64,000 nt of DNA from Ammoniphilus resinae (GTDB lineage Bacteria; Bacillota; Bacilli; Aneurinibacillales; RAOX-1), in contig NZ_JAGGKT010000005.1 of the NCBI RefSeq assembly GCF_017873965.1, positions 124,001-188,000 on the forward strand, read 5' to 3'. Positions 35,697 through 44,384 of this stretch are shown here, piece by piece. The notes below the pieces were generated by a model. That model was given only the letters and a program-made list of their open reading frames with translations. It searched no databases and had not been told where the DNA came from. The stretch's first letter is position 1. Every line of letters begins with the position of its first letter. A program made the position numbers and the translations under genes.

Positions 35697-35876
35697 AACG
35701 GAGGAATTCCGCTTATTTAGAGAAAAAAGGGCAAAATAGGCGAAGAATCTCCGATTATCGCTGAAGAAATTGCGTAGAATACACTTTTCTCATGGTTAAC
35801 CGGATAAACTCCGCCTATTTTCAGTCAACTGTCCATTCCAGCCCGAGTAACCGGAATTTCTCCGGTTATTTCCTCT
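35697..35876. repeat. Four-hairpin 'CGGAGA' repeat element, copy 1
   Basis: Four short dyads of the type ACCGGA-N3-TCTCCGGT or GGCGGA-N-TCCGCC, flanked by TTATTT/AAATAA, are centred near 35707, 35748, 35809 and 35861. The middle gap holds TTGCGTAGAATACAC. The same order of dyads and a matching TGCGTAGAATGCA appear in reverse orientation at 43616-43806. Non-coding. Confidence 0.6.
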
Positions 35877-35899
35877 TCAGCCGATCTAGGTAGGTCTAT

Positions 35900-36061
35900 C
35901 TAGCTGTCATAGAAGTACTGCAGCGTACTCAACCACTTTACATATTCACTCGAACTTATATTTCCGTTTTGATAGCTTTCCTCTACAAAATCGAGTAACT
36001 CGCTAATATGCTTTGGCGGTGTCAACATGGTTAAGATATATCGCTTAAATATTTCATCCAT
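35900..36061 (-). CDS. Small protein, 53 aa, coupled to the glycerophosphodiesterase gene
   Basis: The ATG at 36061 lies one base after the stop of the glycerophosphodiesterase gene, with AAGGTG in the overlapping leader, so it is translationally coupled. The product starts MDEIFKRYILTML and is acidic and helical, with SSSEYVKWLSTLQYFYDS near the end. I do not recognise the family. It would be the last gene of the ugp-type operon. Confidence 0.55.
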   Translation of the reverse strand: MDEIFKRYILTMLTPPKHISELLDFVEESYQNGNISSSEYVKWLSTLQYFYDS

Positions 36062-36062
36062 T

Positions 36063-36791
36063 TTACACCTTGATCGGGCTAATCATTCGATCCGGATGGT
36101 TGGTGGCAATATGTAGCTGGGGATGCAGCTTCATGGTTTGCCTGATATGCTCCGGATCATCGATGGTCCAGGCAATCATGGTGATCCCGTCATCGATCAT
36201 GTTGGTTACAAATTTCTCTGTCAAATAGGGATAAGCCATGGACAGGATCGTTGCCCCAGTGAGGCGAAGTTGTTCCCTGATCATCAATGGTTTTCCATAG
36301 ATGATCAGCCCCTTGGGTATATCCGGATCGAGTTCGCCTACGATTTGGATGGCTTCATGGTTAAACGACGTGATGCAAACCTCGGAGCGCACCCCGCAGC
36401 GATCGATCAGATCGAGCACCTTTTGTTCCATTCCGTGATAAAGGTTTCCCCCTTTTTTTAATTCAATATTGAGTCGACAGCCTTTTCCCCGGATCAATTC
36501 CAATACTTCTTCTAAAGTTGGGATGCGCTCCCCTGCATAGGAGGGATGAAACCAACTTCCCGCATCAAGTTGGGCTAGTTCTTGCAACGTAAAGTCTGCA
36601 ACCGCGCCACTTCCGTTCGTTGTTCTATCTAATGTGAAATCGTGGATCACAACCGGGATGCCATCCTTGGAAAGTTGGACATCTACTTCGATCGCTTGAA
36701 TTCCCGGTTCACGAAGAGCCAATTGAATCGCCGGAATCGTGTTTTCGGGTGCTTTTCCAGACCAGCCGCGATGGGCCATGCAAAGATTCAT
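36063..36791 (-). CDS. ugpQ: Glycerophosphodiester phosphodiesterase
   Basis: 242 residues, cytosolic type with no signal peptide. GDPD motifs: AHRGWSGKAPENT (catalytic His, about 6-18), AIEVDVQLSKDGIPVVIHD (metal Glu/Asp and second His, about 34-52) and NIELKKG (about 105). It hydrolyses glycerophosphodiesters to glycerol-3-phosphate and an alcohol. It is encoded directly after the UgpB-like binding protein, matching E. coli ugpBAECQ logic: import by the ABC transporter, then hydrolysis inside. Confidence 0.93.
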   Translation of the reverse strand: MNLCMAHRGWSGKAPENTIPAIQLALREPGIQAIEVDVQLSKDGIPVVIHDFTLDRTTNGSGAVADFTLQELAQLDAGSWFHPSYAGERIPTLEEVLELIRGKGCRLNIELKKGGNLYHGMEQKVLDLIDRCGVRSEVCITSFNHEAIQIVGELDPDIPKGLIIYGKPLMIREQLRLTGATILSMAYPYLTEKFVTNMIDDGITMIAWTIDDPEHIRQTMKLHPQLHIATNHPDRMISPIKV

Positions 36792-36808
36792 ATCATTTGC
36801 CTCCTCAA

Positions 36809-38104
36809 CTATTTTTTTAGTAGTTTTTGCGCCTTTTCCGCTGCGGCACTCAATGCTTCATCTGGTGTAGCCTGTCCCAATACGTTACGCTGAATTTCTG
36901 TCATAATGACTTCCTGCAGTTCCTTATATCCAGGCACCATAGGACGAGGTTTCGCATACTGCAATTGGTCGAGGGCTACTCGGAAGTTAGGATCTGCCGC
37001 TTTCATTTCATCAGAGTCTACTGCTTCCTGGGTGACAGGCATATACCCTGTTTCCAAGGACCAAGGGATCGTTTGCTCTGTTTCTGTTATCCACTTCATA
37101 AATTTCCATGCTGCTTTCTTTTCTTCCTCAGAGGATTTGGCCAACATCACCAAGTTCGCTCCACCTGTTGGCACCCCATAATCTTTGTTTGCTGGTAGGA
37201 AAGCTGCTCCCACATTGAACTTTGCATTATCCTTTAATCCTTTAAGGTCTCCCGTGGAAGTGAAGATCATTCCTACTTGCTCATTAATAAAATCCTGTTT
37301 CGCCACATCCCAGGCATTGTATTTTTCTCCAGGAGGTGCTTTCATGATGCCTTCTTTGATCATTCCATTCCAGAATTCAAGCGGCGCTTTTCCTTCGGGG
37401 CTATTGATCGCCAGACTCTTTCCATCTTCACTTAAAATATTTCCGCCACTTTGGAAGACCAATGCTTCATAGAACCAAATATCAATCGGTGTGGAGAATC
37501 CATATGTCACGGTTTTTCCGCCCTCTTGCTTGGTTAATGCCTTTGAATACTGCTGTAATTCTTCCCAAGTTTTCGGTCCCTTCGGATCTAACCCAGCTTT
37601 CTCTAGCATTTCGCGATTCAAATATAAAAGGGGTGTCGAGCGATTAAAGGGAACGGCAACTAATTTGTCATTCCAATAGGAGTTCTTCATCAGTCCGGGA
37701 ATATATTTCTCTTCGTCTCCCTGGGTGTAAGGGGCTAAATCCGCCAGCACCTTGGCATCAGCAAAAGCTGCAATGACACCAATTTCCACCATGGTGACGT
37801 CCGGCTGGTTTCCTGCCGCTACCGCTGCCAGTACTTTCGAATGATTTTCATAGTAGTCACCCTGATAGGCTGCCTTCACCTCGACCTCGTCCTGCGAATC
37901 ATTAAACTTTTTCACGAGCCCTTCCAACACTTCTCCATTATGTCCGCCCAAGGCGTACCAAAAGTCAATTTCAACCGGTCCCTCTTGCTCGGCAGCTGGC
38001 TGCTTTCCTTCCGCAGCACTAGGAACCTCCTGATTGGAACATCCAGTAAAGATCGCCGTTACAGAAAGAGATAGAACAAGAAAATAAGACTTCCACTTTT
38101 TCAT
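36809..38104 (-). CDS. ugpB: ABC transporter substrate-binding lipoprotein (UgpB-like)
   Basis: About 431 residues from the ATG at 38104, placed 8 nt after GGAGG. Lipobox IFTGCSNQ (Cys at about 21), then a family-1 extracellular solute-binding fold (VEIDFWYALGGHNGEVLEGL, later PVTQEAVDS and QYAKPRPMVPGYKEL). The FWYALGG and RPMVPGY patterns are those of UgpB. Membership in an operon with UgpA, E and C and a glycerophosphodiesterase supports glycerol-3-phosphate or glycerophosphodiester binding. Confidence 0.9.
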   Translation of the reverse strand: MKKWKSYFLVLSLSVTAIFTGCSNQEVPSAAEGKQPAAEQEGPVEIDFWYALGGHNGEVLEGLVKKFNDSQDEVEVKAAYQGDYYENHSKVLAAVAAGNQPDVTMVEIGVIAAFADAKVLADLAPYTQGDEEKYIPGLMKNSYWNDKLVAVPFNRSTPLLYLNREMLEKAGLDPKGPKTWEELQQYSKALTKQEGGKTVTYGFSTPIDIWFYEALVFQSGGNILSEDGKSLAINSPEGKAPLEFWNGMIKEGIMKAPPGEKYNAWDVAKQDFINEQVGMIFTSTGDLKGLKDNAKFNVGAAFLPANKDYGVPTGGANLVMLAKSSEEEKKAAWKFMKWITETEQTIPWSLETGYMPVTQEAVDSDEMKAADPNFRVALDQLQYAKPRPMVPGYKELQEVIMTEIQRNVLGQATPDEALSAAAEKAQKLLKK

Positions 38105-38121
38105 ATACATAGCCTCCAAAA

Positions 38122-38949
38122 TTATTTAGATTGATAGATAAAAGCGCGAATAATATGGCGTTGGGCAAAAAAGAAGATAATCAAAATGGGAAACACAAGG
38201 ATCACATTTCCCGCCATGATCACATTCCAAATCTTGCCGCCCTCCGAAGCCTTCAACATCGCGATTCCCATCGGAAGAGTGCGCACGGCATCGCTGTTGG
38301 TCATAATCAGCGGCCAGAAATAGTCATTCCAATGGTAGATAAAGCTGAACAATCCAAACGTCACGAGTACCGGCTTGGCGATCGGTACCATGATCTTCCA
38401 CATGATTTTCCATTCCGATGCCTGATCCAGCCGGGCCGCCTCGATCACTTCATCAGGCACCTGCATGAACGATTGGCGCAACAGGAAAATCCCGAACGCA
38501 CTCGCTCCATAAGGCAGGATCAGCGACCATAATGTATTCACCAGCCCCCACCCGCTCATTTGCACATAGATCGGAAGAAAAATGACTTGCGGCGGGATCA
38601 TCAGGGCAATCAGGGTGATCCCAAACAAAAGATTTCGTCCCGGAAACCGATAGCGGGCAAAGGCATAAGCCGCCGGCACCGCGGTGAGAAATTGCAGGAT
38701 CAAGACACCCACCGCTACAATGAAGCTATTGAATACAAACCGAAGAAAAGGACCCGATTCCCAAGCTTTCATAAAGTTGCTGAAATCCCAGATCTCCGGA
38801 AGAAACGTTGGAGGAAAGCGAAACACCTCCGGCAACGTTTTGAAGGCTGTCAACATCATCCACAAGAAGGGGAAGACAAAAACCAAGGTGACGACAATCA
38901 GCAGAATCCTTTCTACGATTTTTAGAGGGTAAGCAGCCAGTCGATGCAA
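38122..38949 (-). CDS. ugpE: ABC transporter permease (UgpE-like)
   Basis: 275 residues with six membrane helices of the MalG/UgpE type. The EAA loop is visible as EVIEAARLDQASEWKIMWKI (about 165-185). It ends in the usual AQRHIIRAFIYQSK. It forms the membrane channel with UgpA. Confidence 0.92.
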   Translation of the reverse strand: MHRLAAYPLKIVERILLIVVTLVFVFPFLWMMLTAFKTLPEVFRFPPTFLPEIWDFSNFMKAWESGPFLRFVFNSFIVAVGVLILQFLTAVPAAYAFARYRFPGRNLLFGITLIALMIPPQVIFLPIYVQMSGWGLVNTLWSLILPYGASAFGIFLLRQSFMQVPDEVIEAARLDQASEWKIMWKIMVPIAKPVLVTFGLFSFIYHWNDYFWPLIMTNSDAVRTLPMGIAMLKASEGGKIWNVIMAGNVILVFPILIIFFFAQRHIIRAFIYQSK

Positions 38950-38967
38950 TAGAGTCTCCTCCTTTCC

Positions 38968-39906
38968 TTAACGATAATGGACTTTTTTGGATAGGACCAA
39001 GAAGTGAAACAGTGTAAGCAAGGCAACAAGAAGTAGGAGCACAACAGAAGCTGCCGAGGCAATGCCCCCATTGTAGAAATCCATGCCTTGTTCATAGATA
39101 TAGAAAACGAGCATATTGGTGCTGTTCACCGGTCCCCCTTGGGTCATGATGTTGATCGTGTCAAACACCTGAAACGACGAGATCGTATTGATGATTAAGA
39201 GAAAAAATAGAGTCGGAGAAAGCATCGGAATTGTTATTTTCCATAATGTTTTCCAAGCTGGTGAACGGTCTAAAGCGGCTGCTTCATAAAGGTACTTGGG
39301 AATGCTTTGCAGGCCGGCAATAAAGACTAAGGTGTTATACCCCACCACCTTCCATACACTGACCAGGATCAGGGATGCCAAAGCGCTTTTGGTGTCGGCA
39401 AGCCAGCTGTAAGGTGGCAGCCCGAACGATTCAAGGATTGCATTGAGCAAACCATATTGCGGGTCCATCAGCCACAGCCAAAGCATTGCAATCGATACGA
39501 GCGAAATGATGTGCGGAGTAAAGATCGCCGCCTGCACGATCCCGTAAATCTTCGCCCGGTGATTGAGCCATAAGGCCAGAAAAAAGGCGATCCCCATCCC
39601 CAGCGAGACAGTAAAGACGGTAAAAACAAATGTATTTGAAAGCACTTGATAAAAATCCGCATCGGTGAAAAGCGCGTGGAAATTTTCCAGCCCTACCCAT
39701 TCCATTGCGCTCAGGTCGAGCAAGGACCAATCGTAAAAACTTAAGTAAACCATGTAGGCAATCGGATAGAAAAAGAACAGGGTGAAAAAAGCGAGTGCTG
39801 GTGCGACATAGAGATACGGGCGAGACTTTTCCAGCAGCTGTCCCGATTTTTGCGGAACGACCTGGGAACGGCTTTGATATCTTCGTAGTGCGATCTCTTT
39901 CCACAT
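38968..39906 (-). CDS. ugpA: ABC transporter permease (UgpA-like)
   Basis: 312 residues, six helices of the MalF/UgpA type with a basic N-terminal tail (about 1-30). The EAA loop is YLYEAAALDRSPAWKTLWKI (about 208-227). The start codon follows the UgpC stop with no gap (TAAATG), so the two are tightly coupled. Confidence 0.92.
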   Translation of the reverse strand: MWKEIALRRYQSRSQVVPQKSGQLLEKSRPYLYVAPALAFFTLFFFYPIAYMVYLSFYDWSLLDLSAMEWVGLENFHALFTDADFYQVLSNTFVFTVFTVSLGMGIAFFLALWLNHRAKIYGIVQAAIFTPHIISLVSIAMLWLWLMDPQYGLLNAILESFGLPPYSWLADTKSALASLILVSVWKVVGYNTLVFIAGLQSIPKYLYEAAALDRSPAWKTLWKITIPMLSPTLFFLLIINTISSFQVFDTINIMTQGGPVNSTNMLVFYIYEQGMDFYNGGIASAASVVLLLLVALLTLFHFLVLSKKVHYR

Positions 39907-40968
39907 TTACACCGCTCCCCCCGCCAGCGGAAGGCTGTGAACATGCTGTCCCATCACTCTCATTCCTGTTTTTTCATCAAAGAAATAGAGATCCTTCGCC
40001 GCAACTGATAGCCTGACATCTTCATCTTCAGCTATAAGCTCCACATCATGATTGGCTTTTACGATGATCTGACCTTTTCGTGTATCTACATAATAGAGAA
40101 CTTCCGCACCGAGGATCTCACGGGATCTAACTTTGCCGCGGAGAGAGATTCCCTTTTCTTCTGTAGAGGGTTGGATGGTGGCAGCTATCCTTCCTTTTTC
40201 CGGTCGAAAGCCGAGCAAGCACGACTCCTCTTCCTCCCACGAAAGAATATTCATCGCTGGCGATCCAATGAACTGGGCGACAAACAGATTGGTTGGATCC
40301 TGATAAAGCTCCACAGGTGAAGCCACTTGCTGGATTCTCCCCTCGTTCATCACGACGATTTGATCGCCCATCGTCATCGCTTCCACTTGATCGTGCGTCA
40401 CATAGATGAAGGTGGAACCAAGCTGCTTGTGCAAGCTGGTCAACTCTACCCGCATTTGATTTCTCAATTTCGCATCCAAATTAGATAGCGGTTCATCCAT
40501 CAAAAAAACCTGCGGTTTTTTCACCATCGCCCGCGCCAATGCAACCCTTTGCCTCTGGCCCCCGGATAACTCGGATGGCTTGCGATCTAAGTAACTGGTT
40601 AATCCCACTACCTCCGCGATTTCGTGGACGAGGCTTTTGCATTCTTGTCTAGGCAGCCCGCGATTTTGCAAGCCGAAGGCAATATTTTCGAAGACATTCA
40701 TCGTCGGATATAAGGCGTAATTTTGAAAAACCATAGCCAAATCTCTTTTACCTGGAGGGACATCGTTCACTTTTCGATCCCCGATCCAGATTTCACCGTC
40801 TGTAACTTCCTCCAGCCCGGCAATCATCCGCAAAGTCGTTGACTTTCCACAGCCCGATGGACCAACAAGGACGGTGAAGGATCCATTCGGAATCGTTAAG
40901 TCAAGTCCCTTGACCACAGGCTGATCTTGGAAGGCTTTCACCACTTGTTTTAATAGCACGCGCGCCAT
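39907..40968 (-). CDS. ugpC: ABC transporter ATP-binding protein (UgpC/MsmK type)
   Basis: 353 residues: nucleotide-binding domain (Walker [10 protein letters not shown], signature [14 protein letters not shown], Walker [17 protein letters not shown]) plus a C-terminal OB/TOBE regulatory domain from about 240. This is the CUT1 sugar-importer ATPase type that serves the UgpA/UgpE permeases. Confidence 0.93.
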   Translation of the reverse strand: MARVLLKQVVKAFQDQPVVKGLDLTIPNGSFTVLVGPSGCGKSTTLRMIAGLEEVTDGEIWIGDRKVNDVPPGKRDLAMVFQNYALYPTMNVFENIAFGLQNRGLPRQECKSLVHEIAEVVGLTSYLDRKPSELSGGQRQRVALARAMVKKPQVFLMDEPLSNLDAKLRNQMRVELTSLHKQLGSTFIYVTHDQVEAMTMGDQIVVMNEGRIQQVASPVELYQDPTNLFVAQFIGSPAMNILSWEEEESCLLGFRPEKGRIAATIQPSTEEKGISLRGKVRSREILGAEVLYYVDTRKGQIIVKANHDVELIAEDEDVRLSVAAKDLYFFDEKTGMRVMGQHVHSLPLAGGAV

Positions 40969-40984
40969 TTTGCTCCCTCTCCTT

Positions 40985-41653
40985 TCATCTTAGTTTTATA
41001 GTTAGTAGGTCTTGGACAAATTGTTGAAAGTTTGGGTATCGGTTGTTGGGTGCGGAATTCCCCTGCCAATCCTCGGGTCCGTACCATTCGAGTGCTGTGA
41101 ATGGCACCTTGGCTGCTCTGGCTGCGAGTAGGTCATATTTGCTGTCCCCGATCATCAGGCTTGATTCTGAGGTGACACCGATTTCCTTCATGGATTTTAT
41201 AAGCATTTCCGGAGAAGGCTTCCCAACGGCTACATCATCTAAAGTAACAATCGTATTGAAAAAAGGTAGAATGCCTGCTGTTTGCAACCCTCTCATTGTA
41301 AATTCACGCTGTTTATTCGTAACAATCCCCAGTTGATAGCCTGCAGATTTTAAGGAGTACAACCCTTCTTTCACATAAGGAAAGAGCTGCACTTGCTCAT
41401 CATGATGGGTATTGATATAGGTGAAATAGCTGTCGAGCATCTGTTGCTTGGTGATTTGTTTATCCCTCAGTGACTGCTCGATGATATCTAGAAGATCATC
41501 TATGGGTTCACCAAAGCGTTTCAAAAGATCTTTTCTCGTAAACAGTCCGGGGACGTATTTTTCCGTTAGGTAGTGCACCCCATCAATGATCACATCCCGG
41601 CTGTCCAGCAACGTACCGTCTAAATCAAACAGAAGACATCTCGTCATTTTCAT
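40985..41653 (-). CDS. HAD-superfamily phosphatase (PpaX/phosphoglycolate phosphatase-like)
   Basis: About 222 residues from the ATG at 41653, 5 nt after AGGAGG. HAD motif I is [12 protein letters not shown] (nucleophile Asp), motif II IVTNK, motif III GKPSPEM with its Lys, and motif [14 protein letters not shown]. Subclass-I cap between motifs I and II. Similar enzymes hydrolyse pyrophosphate, phosphoglycolate or small sugar phosphates. As the first gene of the ugp-type operon it may release phosphate from glycerol-3-phosphate, which is inference from context only. Confidence 0.88.
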   Translation of the reverse strand: MKMTRCLLFDLDGTLLDSRDVIIDGVHYLTEKYVPGLFTRKDLLKRFGEPIDDLLDIIEQSLRDKQITKQQMLDSYFTYINTHHDEQVQLFPYVKEGLYSLKSAGYQLGIVTNKQREFTMRGLQTAGILPFFNTIVTLDDVAVGKPSPEMLIKSMKEIGVTSESSLMIGDSKYDLLAARAAKVPFTALEWYGPEDWQGNSAPNNRYPNFQQFVQDLLTIKLR

Positions 41654-41715
41654 AAGATCCTCCTCCCAGGCTTTGGCTTCTGTTCTCGATATCATCATAG
41701 CTTCTGTTTGTTAAT

Positions 41716-41796
41716 AAAATATTGACCCTTTGTAAAGGATCATTTGGATCTATGTGAAGGATTGTAAAGGGGTGTAAAAATGGTAAAAGGTGTGAA
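41716..41796 (-). promoter_or_regulatory. Pho-box array and promoter of the ugp-type operon
   Basis: On the coding (minus) strand six hexamers of the PhoP type occur: TTCACA (41796-41791), TTTACC (41787-41782), TTTACA (41778-41773), TTTACA (41768-41763), TTCACA (41758-41753) and TTTACA (41736-41731). The first five have a 9-10 bp period. A TATTTT -10 candidate (41721-41716) lies 9 bp past the last box. Bacillus PhoP binds repeated TTHACA hexamers a few bp apart, so phosphate-starvation control of the operon is well supported by pattern. Confidence 0.7.
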
Positions 41797-41811
41797 GAAT
41801 TCTCTAATAAA

Positions 41812-41901
41812 GGGTTTCAGATCTCAGCGAATGAGTGAATCAATCTGAATTCCCTCGTACATTTTATTGATTGGACAAATTCCGATTAGGTCTGACTCCC
41901 C
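41812..41901. repeat. MITE-like GGGGTCAGACCT element, degenerate copy
   Basis: The right end GACAAATTCCGATTAGGTCT then GACTCCCC closely matches the right arm of the 35584 element. The left end (GGGTTTCAGATCTCAGCGAA) is a weaker match. About 90 bp, AT-rich, non-coding, between the ugp promoter and the CysJ-like gene. Confidence 0.6.
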
Positions 41902-42003
41902 ATTCACTAACAAGCACATTTTCCAAAAATTTTGTGATAAAAGTTATATCAATCTTGCTCATCCTTTGTTATCCTAGGTCTATACAACTTTTGAGGTGAG
42001 ACT

Positions 42004-43158
42004 ATGCAAACGCAAACTACTTTAGAAAAAACATATTCAAGAACAAATCCATTCCAAGCCAAGGTTCTGAAAAATGTCAATCTAAACGGAGCCGGCTCCA
42101 GTAAGGAAACTAGGCATATCGAATTATCATTGAAAGAATCCGGTCTTACCTATAATCCAGGTGATGCCCTTGGGATTTTTCCTTCCAATGATCCAGAACT
42201 CGTCGCTGCCATCCTTGAAGAAATGAAGTGGGACGACGAAACATTAGTTGAAATTAATAAGCAAGGGGAAACCCTTTCTTTGAAAGACGCCCTTACGAAC
42301 CACTTTGAAATTACTTTATTGTCAAAGAAGATTCTTCAAGGTGCCGCTGCATTTACGGAAAGTGGAGAGTTGCAGAAGCTATTATTGGTAGAAAACATGG
42401 CACAGTTAAAAGAATACACGAATGGACGCGACTTGCTTGATATGCTTCGCGACTTCGGTCCGTGGAAAGCTTCTGCTCAGGACATCGTGTCACTTTTAAG
42501 AAAAATGACCGCTCGTCTATACTCCATTGCCAGTAGCAATGCTGCACATCCAGATGAAGTGCATTTGACCATTGGTGCTGTGCGCTATACTGCGCATGAT
42601 CGTTTGCGTAAAGGGGTATGTTCTGTGCAAGTGGCTGAGCGTACGCAAGAAGGGGACACGCTTCCTGTGTTTGTTCAACCAAATAAGCACTTCCATCTCC
42701 CAGAATCCGGGGAAACCGATATTATTATGGTTGGACCTGGAACAGGGATTGCCCCATTCCGTTCGTTTATCGAAGAGCGCGCTGTGCGTAAGACTTCCGG
42801 ACGAGCTTGGTTGTTCTTTGGCGACCAGCATGCGGCAACTGACTACCTTTATCAAAGCGAGCTAGAACAATACCAGAAAGACGGCGTTTTGACCAAGGTT
42901 GATACCGCCTTCTCCCGCGATGGTGCAGAAAAAGTTTATGTTCAGCATCGAATGATGCAAAACAGCAAGGAATTGTTTGCGTGGCTGCAAAGCGGAGCCT
43001 ACTTCTTCGTCTGCGGGGACAAGCAGTACATGGCAAAAGACGTTCACAACACGCTTATCGAGGTTATCGAAAAAGAAGGCGGGATGACTCGCGAATATGC
43101 CGAAGCCTATCTGAACGATATGCAGGAGCAAGGCCGTTATCAGCGCGACGTGTATTAA
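42004..43158 (+). CDS. Sulfite reductase flavoprotein-like (CysJ FAD/NADPH module without flavodoxin domain)
   Basis: 384 residues. After a short lead (about 1-18) come the FAD-binding connecting domain (LTYNPGDALGIFPSNDPELV about 48-67, then ARLYSIASS about 170 for FAD) and the NADPH module (MVGPGTGIAPFRSF about 242-255, LFFGDQHAATDYLY, YFFVCGDKQYMAKDVH). The N-terminal flavodoxin domain of CysJ (about 200 residues) is absent; the frame begins cleanly at an ATG after GAGGTGAG. It could pass NADPH electrons to a separate flavodoxin or directly to a sulfite reductase hemoprotein, neither of which is in the window. A rho-independent terminator follows; monocistronic. Confidence 0.88.
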   Translation: MQTQTTLEKTYSRTNPFQAKVLKNVNLNGAGSSKETRHIELSLKESGLTYNPGDALGIFPSNDPELVAAILEEMKWDDETLVEINKQGETLSLKDALTNHFEITLLSKKILQGAAAFTESGELQKLLLVENMAQLKEYTNGRDLLDMLRDFGPWKASAQDIVSLLRKMTARLYSIASSNAAHPDEVHLTIGAVRYTAHDRLRKGVCSVQVAERTQEGDTLPVFVQPNKHFHLPESGETDIIMVGPGTGIAPFRSFIEERAVRKTSGRAWLFFGDQHAATDYLYQSELEQYQKDGVLTKVDTAFSRDGAEKVYVQHRMMQNSKELFAWLQSGAYFFVCGDKQYMAKDVHNTLIEVIEKEGGMTREYAEAYLNDMQEQGRYQRDVY

Positions 43159-43165
43159 TGGAGAG

Positions 43166-43195
43166 GAGTGACCCGGTGGGGGTCGCTCTTTTTTT
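43166..43195 (+). terminator. Terminator after the CysJ-like gene
   Basis: GAGTGACC-N7-GGTCGCTC followed by a run of T residues, 7 bp after the stop codon. Confidence 0.85.
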
Positions 43196-43204
43196 GTGGG
43201 GGGA

Positions 43205-43615
43205 GATGATGACCAAAACCCACCCGCGATCTTGTGAAAATGGTCTTCATCGCGGCTATGATGACCATAACTCACTTCCGATCTTGTGAAAACGGTCTTC
43301 ATCATGGCCATGATGACCATAACTCACTTGCGATCTTGTGAAAACGGTCATTATCGTGGCTATGATGACCAAAACTCATCTGCGATCTTGTGAAAATGGT
43401 CATTATCGTGGCTATGATGACCAAAACTCATCTACGATCTTGTGAAAACGGTCTTCATCGTGGCTATGATGACCAGAACCCACTCGCGATCTTGTGAAAA
43501 TGGTCTTCATTGCGGTTATGATGACCATAACTCACTTCCGATCTTGTGAAAATGGTCTTCATCGTGGCTATGATGACCAAAACTCAGCTGCGATCTTGTG
43601 AAAATGGTCTTCATC
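43205..43615. repeat. 52-bp-period tandem array 2 (8 units)
   Basis: Eight cores (CTTCAT, twice CATTAT) start at 43245, 43297, 43349, 43401, 43453, 43505, 43557 and 43609, exactly 52 bp apart. The unit palindrome is GGTCTTCAT-N7-ATGATGACC, and the linker carries ACTCACTTGCGATCTTGTGA. This is the same unit type as the right-hand end of array 1. Non-coding. Confidence 0.92.
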
Positions 43616-43806
43616 CACCTAATAACCGGAGAATCTCCGCCTAACCGTCCCGCAACCCGATTTCCACCAAAAATAAGCGGAGTTTTCCGACTAAACTCGA
43701 GGAAATATGCATTCTACGCAACTTCCACCGAGATAACCGGAAATTCTCCGCTTATTTTGGTTATTTTCGCTTCCGTTTGGAATTTAGGCGGATTTTCTCC
43801 GCTTAA
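43616..43806. repeat. Four-hairpin 'CGGAGA' repeat element, copy 2 (opposite orientation)
   Basis: Four dyads (AACCGGAGAATCTCCGC, AGCGGAGTTTTCCGA, AACCGGAAATTCTCCGC, AGGCGGATTTTCTCCGC) are centred near 43632, 43682, 43745 and 43795. ATGCATTCTACGCA lies in the wider middle gap, the complement of the matching motif in copy 1. It joins array 2 directly. Confidence 0.65.
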
Positions 43807-43826
43807 TCAGCAGCTGGGCCGCTGCC

Positions 43827-44336
43827 CTACGTTGCCACGGTATGTAAAACATCAACTGGCGTCGGTCTCTCGATCGTCTGCTTCACCACGCAGTATCGTT
43901 CGGTCAGGCGCAGCAGCGTTGCGACCTTATCCTCAGGGGCGTCGGTGTCGAGGTCAAAGTTCAGGCGGATGCGCGAGAATCCGACGGGAGCTTCCTTCGA
44001 TACGCCTAAGGTTCCACGGAAATCGAGGTCACCTTCTGCACTGATCGTTCCGCCTCGCAGCTCGATTTCCAGCGCGGTTGCTACAGCTTTCAAGGTGACG
44101 CCGGCGCAGGCAACTAAGGCTTCGAGCAGCATATCACCAGAGCAGGCTGCCAAACCATTACCTCCCGTAGCAGGATGGAGGCCTGCTTCCACCAACGCTT
44201 TCCCCGTATCAACCCGGCAGGTGATGCCTTCCCCAATCGCCCCCTTTGCACGCAGGGTGATCACCGCTTCCTCTGGGTTCTCCCTATACTTCTCTTTCAA
44301 AGGTGCTTGTAACTCGCGTAGTTCTTCACTTTTCAT
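43827..44336 (-). CDS. OsmC-family peroxiredoxin-like protein
   Basis: 169 residues with the OsmC fold. The two conserved cysteines are visible in EALVACAGVTLKAVA (about 94) and ERYCVVKQTI (about 148); GGNGLAACSGDML precedes the first. OsmC/YhfA-type proteins reduce organic hydroperoxides or have related thiol chemistry. It is 48 bp downstream of the FMN reductase gene, in the SAM-riboswitch operon with SfnG, so it may protect against or process sulfur metabolites. Confidence 0.9.
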   Translation of the reverse strand: MKSEELRELQAPLKEKYRENPEEAVITLRAKGAIGEGITCRVDTGKALVEAGLHPATGGNGLAACSGDMLLEALVACAGVTLKAVATALEIELRGGTISAEGDLDFRGTLGVSKEAPVGFSRIRLNFDLDTDAPEDKVATLLRLTERYCVVKQTIERPTPVDVLHTVAT

Positions 44337-44384
44337 CGATAAATCTCCTCCTTTTTTAGTATGTTTTGGGTTAACCCCACCCCA

